Shown piece after piece: positions 5,948-9,968 of a DNA stretch of 9,968 bases (its first letter is position 1; each line of letters starts with the position of its first letter). The translations under genes were made by a program, and so were the position numbers. A model generated the notes under the pieces. It made no database searches and was not told where the DNA came from. It was given only the letters and a program-made list of their open reading frames with translations. Source of the stretch: Acidimicrobiia bacterium. Its GTDB lineage: Bacteria > Actinomycetota > Acidimicrobiia > UBA5794 > JAOTWH01. The stretch lies in assembly GCA_029863035.1 (NCBI GenBank), contig JAOTWH010000075.1, positions 1 through 9,968 on the forward strand, written 5' to 3'.

Positions 5948-6000
5948 CCTACGGGGGCGATTCAGGCCCCTCAGGCCATCCGTAGGGCCGAAAGGCCCTA
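5948..6000. promoter_or_regulatory. Palindromic, structured leader region upstream of the cytochrome (candidate operator)
   Basis: TAGGGCC (5983-5989) and GGCCCTA (5994-6000) form a perfect 18-bp palindrome around GAAA. A second inverted repeat, CCTACGG (5948-5954) with CCGTAGG (5980-5986), overlaps it, so the two pairings exclude each other. Two direct TCAGGCC copies (5962-5968, 5971-5977) lie between. The region is upstream of the cytochrome ribosome site and also upstream of the divergent oxidoreductase. The palindrome shape recalls DosR/DevR-type boxes in actinobacteria (GGGxC...GxCCC). A folded leader is the alternative. Confidence 0.45.
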
Positions 6001-6118
6001 ATCGACTTTCTATCAGGGTCCATCGAGTGCCGCTCGACACGTTCCTCGAAACGCTGCACACGGCTGTCGGGGCACCACGGGAACCGCCGGGTAGTGTCGC
6101 CCCAACGAAGGAGGGGAC

Positions 6119-7012
6119 ATGCGCATCGGACTCGTCATCGGGCTGCACGACGCCGACGATCGGGGGAGCGATCCGCCCCGGTGGGACGAGATCAGCGCCC
6201 AGGTGCGGGCGGGGGAGCGAGCCGGCTTCGACATAGCCGTTTTCGAAGATGCCCTCACCTTCGCCGGGCGCGGTTCCTGGGAGGCGATGACCATGGTCGG
6301 CGGCCTGGCCGCCGTCACCGACACCATCGAGCTGTCGCATTCGGTTGTCAACGCCGCCACCCGGCTGGCGTCCGTGATCGCCTGGTCGGCAGCCACCCTC
6401 GACGAGATCTCGGGCGGCCGCTACACCCTGGGCATCGGCGCTGGCAACACCCCCGAAGACTTCGAAGCCTTCGCCGTCCCGGTCGACGCCAAGTTCAGCC
6501 GCTTCGAGGAGTCGCTGGCGGTCATACGCAGCCTGCTGCGAGACGGCAGCGTTGACTTCGACGGCGAGTTCCAGCACGCCCACGCCAAGCGCTTCGCTCC
6601 CACCGGTTCCCGAGCCGTCCCCATCGTGGTGGCTGGCAAGGGCCCACGGGTGCTGCGCATGGCCGCCCGCTACGGCGACGGATGGAACTGGTGGGGATAT
6701 GCCACCGACCCAACGGCCGGTGTCGCCGAGATCCTCGATGAGCTGGTGCGAGCCTGCGACGAGGTGGGCCGCGACCCCGCCACGCTACGACGCACGCTCG
6801 ACCTGTACTCCTACGACATCTTGGGGACGATGGGGGACGGTTCGCATCAGGGGGTGGTCACCGGGAGCCCTTCCGAGATGGCCGAGTCGATCCTCAGTGT
6901 CGCCGAGCTCGGCATCGACGAGGTGCGGTGCGATGTGGTTACCAAGCCCGGGCAGCGGGTGGCGGCTGCGGAGGCGATGGCCGAGGTGGTGGAGCTGGTG
7001 CAGGCGGGGTAA
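6119..7012 (+). CDS. LLM-class (luciferase-like) oxidoreductase, probably F420-dependent
   Basis: The 297-residue protein has the TIM-barrel pattern of bacterial luciferase-like monooxygenases. It starts MRIGLVIGL, followed by the helix AQVRAGERAGFDIAVFED. Next comes the typical segment ITFxG-like/AAVTDTIELSHSVVNAATRLASVIA, then LDEISGGRYTLGIGAGNTPEDFEAFA, a hallmark cofactor and phosphate region. The C-terminal half has PIVVAGKGPRVLRMAARYGDGWNWW, typical of F420-linked members. It should oxidise or reduce a small organic substrate using F420H2 or FMN in the cytoplasm; the substrate cannot be read from sequence. ATG 6119 has AGGAGGGG just upstream. It diverges from the cytochrome and converges on a lipoprotein gene 27 bp away, so it is probably a single-gene unit. 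Family sure; cofactor likely. Confidence 0.88.
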   Translation: MRIGLVIGLHDADDRGSDPPRWDEISAQVRAGERAGFDIAVFEDALTFAGRGSWEAMTMVGGLAAVTDTIELSHSVVNAATRLASVIAWSAATLDEISGGRYTLGIGAGNTPEDFEAFAVPVDAKFSRFEESLAVIRSLLRDGSVDFDGEFQHAHAKRFAPTGSRAVPIVVAGKGPRVLRMAARYGDGWNWWGYATDPTAGVAEILDELVRACDEVGRDPATLRRTLDLYSYDILGTMGDGSHQGVVTGSPSEMAESILSVAELGIDEVRCDVVTKPGQRVAAAEAMAEVVELVQAG

Positions 7013-7039
7013 CTCGAATGCAGTAGCGGGTCTCGATGA

Positions 7040-7645
7040 TCAGCCGCCAACGAGGGGGTCGACAGATAGTGCGCCGTCGATCAACTCTCCGAAAAGGGTG
7101 ATCGGATCCTCGGTGTAGATCGTGCCTTCGAAGGGAATGATGTCGGGTACCTGGGTCGGGTCGAGATTGGTGACCGAGATGTGTGCACCGTCGCAGCCAT
7201 AGCGCTCACCGAGACCAACGAGACTCTCGCAGAGCTGGAGGCCGTTATCGAACGCGAAGAGGTGACCCTGCACCGCGATGATCCCGGTGGCCTCTGTCGC
7301 CAGAGCCTCAGAGATCGTCAAGCCCCCGTTCACGGTCATCCCCGAGCTCGCAACGTCCCCAGCGGTTTGTGGAGCGGGGTCGTCGTTGGAGGGCTCGGGC
7401 AGGTCTTGGGCTTCTGGGGGCACTACCAAGGTGTCTTGGCAGTCGGGTTCATCTTCCACGCAGGCTCCGGCGCTCAGCGGGGGTTCTGCCGACGGATCCA
7501 CGGGGGGCAGCCCTTCGGTGTTATCGATGACCGGCGTTTCGCCGGTGGGCGGTCGTGAATCGCTCTCTGAGGCACAAGCAGTAGCAATCAGAACCAGAGC
7601 TGCAACGATCGCGACCATTGAGAACAGACTTCGTTGCTTCAACAT
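7040..7645 (-). CDS. Secreted lipoprotein with a small OB-like cysteine-containing C-terminal domain
   Basis: The 201-residue protein begins MLKQRSLF, a hydrophobic stretch (about 9-21), then IATAC with the lipidated cysteine at 24. An acidic, Pro-rich linker (about 25-110) contains a cysteine pair in GACVEDEPDC. The C-terminal domain contains GIIAVQGHLFAFDNGLQLC and RYGCDGAHISVTNLD. It recalls small actinobacterial exported domains with an R/QLC...CGGA pattern; the two cysteines could form a disulfide. ATG 7645 is chosen because GAGGAG lies 6 nt upstream and the lipoprotein signal follows; the open frame extends further but without a signal. It has its own promoter upstream (see 7682-7709). 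Function unknown; location outside the membrane is well supported. Confidence 0.75.
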   Translation of the reverse strand: MLKQRSLFSMVAIVAALVLIATACASESDSRPPTGETPVIDNTEGLPPVDPSAEPPLSAGACVEDEPDCQDTLVVPPEAQDLPEPSNDDPAPQTAGDVASSGMTVNGGLTISEALATEATGIIAVQGHLFAFDNGLQLCESLVGLGERYGCDGAHISVTNLDPTQVPDIIPFEGTIYTEDPITLFGELIDGALSVDPLVGG

Positions 7646-7681
7646 GATCGACTCCTCGGTATTTCGCAGGTACCCCGTTTT

Positions 7682-7709
7682 GACGTACCGAACTCTGATG
7701 TGGTTCCCC
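7682..7709 (-). promoter_or_regulatory. ECF sigma-type promoter of the lipoprotein gene
   Basis: On the minus strand, GGAACC (7707-7702, within GGGGAACC) is followed after exactly 16 nt by CGTC (7685-7682). This is the common -35/-10 layout of ECF sigma promoters. It would start transcription about 30 nt before ATG 7645. Confidence 0.55.
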
Positions 7710-7743
7710 AGATCGGACGGTCGCGCCGGTGACAAGCAGCGAC

Positions 7744-7772
7744 TTGCCTTCTTCTGAAGTCTCCTGTACACT
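7744..7772 (+). promoter_or_regulatory. Housekeeping-type promoter of the membrane protein/regulator operon
   Basis: TTGCCT (7744-7749) and TACACT (7767-7772) are separated by 17 nt, each matching the -35 and -10 consensus at four of six bases. A start near 7779 would leave about 45 nt of leader before the GTG start. An inverted repeat CAAAG-TT-CTTTG follows just downstream and could be an operator for the encoded regulator. Confidence 0.45.
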
Positions 7773-7826
7773 CTGCAGCGCAAAGTTCTTTGAAGCACTG
7801 CGAGAGTATCACGGGAGGTGATTGGG

Positions 7827-8477
7827 GTGGTGCACACAACGGATCTGAGAAGGCTGGAGAGGGATGCGTTCCGCAAGTTCTACGACGACGGGGTTTTCGA
7901 CCTGTTCCTGGGGGCCATGCTCGGGCTCATGCCGCTGGCCGGGCAGGTCGACAGTTGGTCGAACAGCGAAGTCGTCCGGATCGCCGCATACATTGTGATC
8001 TACGGAGGCCTGGTCACGCTGTTCATGGGCTGGCGGCGCCGTTTGCTACGGACCCGGCTTGGTGATTTCAAGCCGGGACCAGAACGACGTCGCAAGATCC
8101 ACGTCGTGCGGCTGGTGCTGGCCGGTTCGGTATTGGTTGGGCTGGTTGGATTCGCGATAGGGGCGGTGGCTCCCGCAGCCGATTGGTCGGTGACGGATCT
8201 CGAATTCATCATGCCGATCGTTTGGTTTGTTAACGCCACAGTTGTGTTCAGCCTCATGGCCCACTTCCTCGATGTGCCTCGACTCCACATCCACGGTGTG
8301 CTCTTTGGCTCGGCCCTACTGATCAAAGAGTGGCCGGGCGCTTTGTGGGACATCGAGGTTCCGCTGGGGGTCGCCTTCGGTGCTCCGGCCGCGGTCATCG
8401 TCGGAATCGGCCTGGTGAAGCTGACCCAGTTCGTCAGGGACCACCCCGTCATTTCCGCAACGGATGCGTCTCTGTGA
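7827..8477 (+). CDS. Multi-pass membrane protein co-transcribed with a winged-helix regulator
   Basis: This 216-residue protein has a charged N-terminus (LRRLERDAFRKFYDDGVFDLFLG) followed by about five or six hydrophobic segments. Two precede a basic loop (GWRRRLLRTRLGDFKPGPERRRK); the rest follow it, including VVRLVLAGSVLVGLVGFAIGA and IMPIVWFVNATVVFSLMAHFL. The motif of an aromatic-Asp-Gly segment leading into a Leu-rich helix is common in small membrane proteins encoded beside HTH_34 regulators. The start is uncertain. GTG 7818 sits directly on the ribosome site GGAGG (7813-7817), so GTG 7827, 9 nt downstream, is preferred; GTG 7830 is also possible. It overlaps the next gene as GTGA, so the two are translationally coupled. 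The transported or sensed ligand is unknown. Confidence 0.75.
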   Translation: MVHTTDLRRLERDAFRKFYDDGVFDLFLGAMLGLMPLAGQVDSWSNSEVVRIAAYIVIYGGLVTLFMGWRRRLLRTRLGDFKPGPERRRKIHVVRLVLAGSVLVGLVGFAIGAVAPAADWSVTDLEFIMPIVWFVNATVVFSLMAHFLDVPRLHIHGVLFGSALLIKEWPGALWDIEVPLGVAFGAPAAVIVGIGLVKLTQFVRDHPVISATDASL

Positions 8478-8788
8478 GCGACGACGGACCCATTCCCCCG
8501 AAGCAGGTGGACCGGCTGGTGCACGAGCCCGCTCGACTCGCCATCCTGACCAACCTCTTCGTCGTCGAGAACGCCAACGCAACCTACGTGCTGCAACAAA
8601 CCGGCCTGACCTGGGGCAACCTGGCGTCCCACCTTGCCAAGCTCGAGGACGCCGGGTACGTCAAAGTCGAGAAGTCGTTCAAGGGAAAGAAGCCACAGAC
8701 GACTCTGTCGCTTACCTCCAAGGGGCGCCGCGCCCTCATCGCCTACCGAGAGCGGATGCTGGGCGTACTCGGTCCCGTCGTCGGGTAG
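8474..8788 (+). CDS. Winged-helix DNA-binding regulator (HTH_34, ArsR/MarR-like)
   Basis: The 104-residue protein is a single winged helix-turn-helix domain. After VDRLVHEPARLAILTNLFV (helix 1), the recognition region LQQTGLTWGNLASHLAKLEDAGYV lies at about 40-63. The wing EKSFKGKKPQTTLSLTSKGRRAL follows, then a C-terminal helix for dimer contacts. This matches the small regulators of the HTH_34 family. No metal-binding cysteines are present, so ArsR-type metal sensing is unlikely. GTG 8474 overlaps the TGA of the membrane gene by 4 bp, the ribosome signal coming from within that gene. It probably controls its own operon and may respond to a state of the membrane partner; that link is inferred. 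An intrinsic terminator follows. Confidence 0.85.
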   Translation: MSDDGPIPPKQVDRLVHEPARLAILTNLFVVENANATYVLQQTGLTWGNLASHLAKLEDAGYVKVEKSFKGKKPQTTLSLTSKGRRALIAYRERMLGVLGPVVG

Positions 8789-8873
8789 CCCGACCCACCC
8801 CACCACCGGGCGTGGCCCCGTCTGAGGTCGCGAAAGCAGAGCGTGCAAGCACCTTGCGACGTTTGAAGCGCGA

Positions 8874-8906
8874 CGAAGGCCCGAGAGGATCCCGGGCCTT
8901 CGTTTT
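8874..8906 (+). terminator. Intrinsic terminator after the regulator operon
   Basis: CGAAGGCCCG (8874-8883) pairs exactly with CGGGCCTTCG (8893-8902) around a 9-nt loop and is followed by TTTT. It ends the plus-strand operon. The stem also lies just past the stop of the convergent secreted-protein gene, but that strand lacks a T-run. Confidence 0.88.
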
Positions 8907-8920
8907 CTAACCGTTGAGGG

Positions 8921-9355
8921 CTAGCAGAGGTCGCCGCTGCAGGGGGGTGGGGTTGGCGGTGGGTTGTCCCCGTCACCCCCATCTCCAGGATCGCCGCAGA
9001 ACACCACGTGGGAGATGGCGTGGTGCTTGCCGTCATCTGATTGGCCCTGCACGTAGTAGCCACCAATGGAGCCGGCTTCGCTGGTGAAGTAGCCGGCTGC
9101 CTTGACGTGGAGCGACGCGACGCCGTTCGCTGTCCAGTGGAACTCGGTCGGCTCATTGGGATCGTCGATGCCGTCGAGCGAGACGGTGAGGCCGTTGGCT
9201 GCGGAACCCGTAATCGTCGAAGCTCCGAAGCTCTCGAACTTCACGCAGTGGTCGCCGCTTGGAGTTTTGTTCTGATCTGCCTGAGCAGCAGCTGGGACGA
9301 TGAGCATTGACGCCACAATGGCTGACGCCATCATCGCTCTGAACGTTCGAGACAT
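8921..9355 (-). CDS. Small secreted protein with an ISHVxFC motif and Pro-rich tail
   Basis: The 144-residue protein starts MSRTFRAMM, a hydrophobic Sec signal (about 8-24) with a likely cleavage after AAAQA. The mature part begins around DQNKTPSGDHCVKFES. It contains FHWTANGVASLHVKAAGYF, where a V-x-V-K-A/G-G core leads on to AISHVVFCGDPG. This pattern recalls small exported beta-sandwich proteins in which a V-K-G-G strand and a final ISH-x-x-FC pair by a disulfide; here C37 and the FC cysteine are candidates. A Gly/Asp-rich then Pro-rich tail ends in CSGDLC. The start has GGAAGGAAG a few bases upstream. I do not know its function. It stands alone, converging on the regulator operon. Confidence 0.7.
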   Translation of the reverse strand: MSRTFRAMMASAIVASMLIVPAAAQADQNKTPSGDHCVKFESFGASTITGSAANGLTVSLDGIDDPNEPTEFHWTANGVASLHVKAAGYFTSEAGSIGGYYVQGQSDDGKHHAISHVVFCGDPGDGGDGDNPPPTPPPCSGDLC

Positions 9356-9557
9356 GTGGGCTTCCTTCCGAATAGCTTGAGGACAACGTATTTGGTTGCA
9401 CGAACTCTTATTAGAAGGGATCAGAGCGCACTTCGGGACTAGACACCTGTTCCAAGCCCAGCGGGGCGGCGGCGTTGCCGATCTGCCCGGGCCGGTACTG
9501 CCCTCACCGCTGGGAAGGCGTTCTATTGCTGCGATTCACATGAGGCCTGGCACCTGA
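9356..9557. other. Intergenic stretch with no recognisable gene
   Basis: This 202-bp stretch holds the presumed promoter of the secreted protein; TAATAA at 9408-9413 on the minus strand is a weak -10 candidate without a good -35. It also holds GC-rich sequence leading into the pcm remnant. No open frame, RNA gene or repeat is evident. It may be degraded DNA from the missing 5' part of pcm. Confidence 0.4.
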
Positions 9558-9797
9558 CCAGCCAAGGCGACCACTCCCCGTCATGCCTTTGTCCGCGCCG
9601 AGTATGTGGGCCAGGCCTACGAGGACCACCCGCCACCCATCGGGTACGGGCAAACCATCTCCCAGCCCTACATCGTCGCCATCATGAGCGCAGCGCTGGA
9701 CACCGAGCCCGGGGACAAGGTGCTCGAAGTTGGCATCGGGTCCGGTTACCAGGCGGCGGTGTTGGCCGGCTCGGCCGCCCGGGAACTCGCCGGCTAG
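9558..9797 (+). pseudogene. pcm: Remnant of protein-L-isoaspartate O-methyltransferase
   Basis: Read in frame from just after a stop at 9555-9557, the translation gives [19 protein letters not shown], then [18 protein letters not shown], then [18 protein letters not shown]. These are the conserved N-terminal core of isoaspartyl methyltransferases: the PRH-x-FV, AYED and [10 protein letters not shown] substrate-side motifs and SAM-binding motif I. The full enzyme has about 200 residues. Here the first 30 or so are missing, and the frame stops at ELAG* before motifs II and III, so it cannot make the complete Rossmann fold. A GTG at 9606 could start a 63-residue peptide, but it has no ribosome site. 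The intact enzyme repairs isoaspartyl damage in aged proteins. The fragment is inferred to be decayed. Confidence 0.8.
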
Positions 9798-9863
9798 GGT
9801 CTCTCCTCGTTGCCTGGAGTCGGCGACGATCAAGGGCATCCCGGCCCGATTGGAGGACAGGGC

Positions 9864-9968
9864 ATGGAGATCACCAAGGACACCAAGGTCTCGGACATTC
9901 TGCGTGAGTACGGCGACATCGCCGAGGTGATGGAGTTGTTCGGGATCAAGCGGGTGGGCGGCTACAGC
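9864..9968 (+). CDS. DUF1858-domain protein (partial, N-terminus only)
   Basis: Thirty-five residues are visible before the right edge: MEITKDTKVSDILREYGDIA, then EVMELFGIKRVGG. This fits the start of the DUF1858 domain, a short helical module found at the N-terminus of ScdA/YtfE-like and hybrid proteins. In many members the glycine turn is followed by a C-x-G-C-like segment; here the corresponding place reads VGGYS with no cysteine, as in the non-cysteine branch. ATG 9864 has GGAGG 7 nt upstream. What follows is outside the window, so no function is assigned. Confidence 0.7.
   Translation, partial: MEITKDTKVSDILREYGDIAEVMELFGIKRVGGYS

Noticed and set aside
5948..6000. Known riboswitch class (c-di-GMP or glycine) upstream of the cytochrome
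   Set aside because: None of the conserved core sequences of these classes can be recognised; only palindromes are evident.
5864..6583. Minus-strand 239-residue frame over the oxidoreductase and cytochrome leader
   Set aside because: It conflicts with the well-supported oxidoreductase and has no recognisable motif.
9606..9797. Intact 63-residue methyltransferase-like gene starting at GTG 9606
   Set aside because: Conserved pcm sequence continues upstream in the same frame to about 9567, there is no ribosome site, and the fragment lacks most of the fold.
1..9968. CRISPR array, tRNA, rRNA, transposase or integrase
   Set aside because: No spaced repeats, cloverleaf-like sequence, or mobile-element protein motifs were seen on either strand.

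Overview
The window is GC-rich, densely coded bacterial DNA. It uses TTG and GTG starts and strong GGAGG ribosome sites. It carries a luciferase-like oxidoreductase of the F420-associated type, an ECF sigma factor with a ZAS-type anti-sigma factor, and several actinobacterial-looking lipoproteins. These suggest a high-GC Actinomycetota member, perhaps Acidimicrobiia-like. That placement is inferred from gene content and style only.

Layout. (1) 1-1498, minus strand: a tightly overlapping operon of ECF sigma factor, HxxxCxxC anti-sigma factor and an MscS-type mechanosensitive channel that runs off the left edge. (2) 1499-1686: a divergent control region with a 23-bp tandem repeat and a perfect 29-bp palindrome. 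(3) 1687-4322, plus strand: a run of small membrane or membrane-associated proteins. They are an MscS-like conserved-TM-helix protein without a beta domain, a LapA-domain protein, a repeat-bearing unknown, a protein with a Trk-like pore loop plus RCK_C domain, and a three-helix membrane protein. (4) A hairpin at 4398-4425 separates this run from a convergent tetraheme cytochrome c lipoprotein (4450-5919, minus) built from an internal duplication. (5) A structured intergenic region (5920-6118) with a perfect TAGGGCC/GGCCCTA palindrome lies between the cytochrome and a divergent LLM-class oxidoreductase (6119-7012, plus). (6) 7040-7645, minus: a lipoprotein with a good ECF-type promoter. (7) 7827-8788, plus: a multi-pass membrane protein overlapping a winged-helix regulator by 4 bp, closed by a clear intrinsic terminator. 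(8) 8921-9355, minus: a small secreted protein. (9) 9558-9797: a decayed fragment of protein-L-isoaspartate methyltransferase (pcm). (10) 9864 to the right edge: the start of a DUF1858 protein.

Working picture. The left 4.3 kb looks like one membrane or osmotic stress module. A sigma/anti-sigma pair is translationally coupled to a mechanosensitive channel and faces a divergent set of envelope and ion-related membrane proteins across a repeat-rich control region. The link between the two arms is inferred from arrangement. The tetraheme cytochrome is an extracytoplasmic electron carrier whose upstream palindrome may be an operator. The ECF-type promoter of the 7040-7645 lipoprotein may belong to the regulon of this or another ECF sigma factor.
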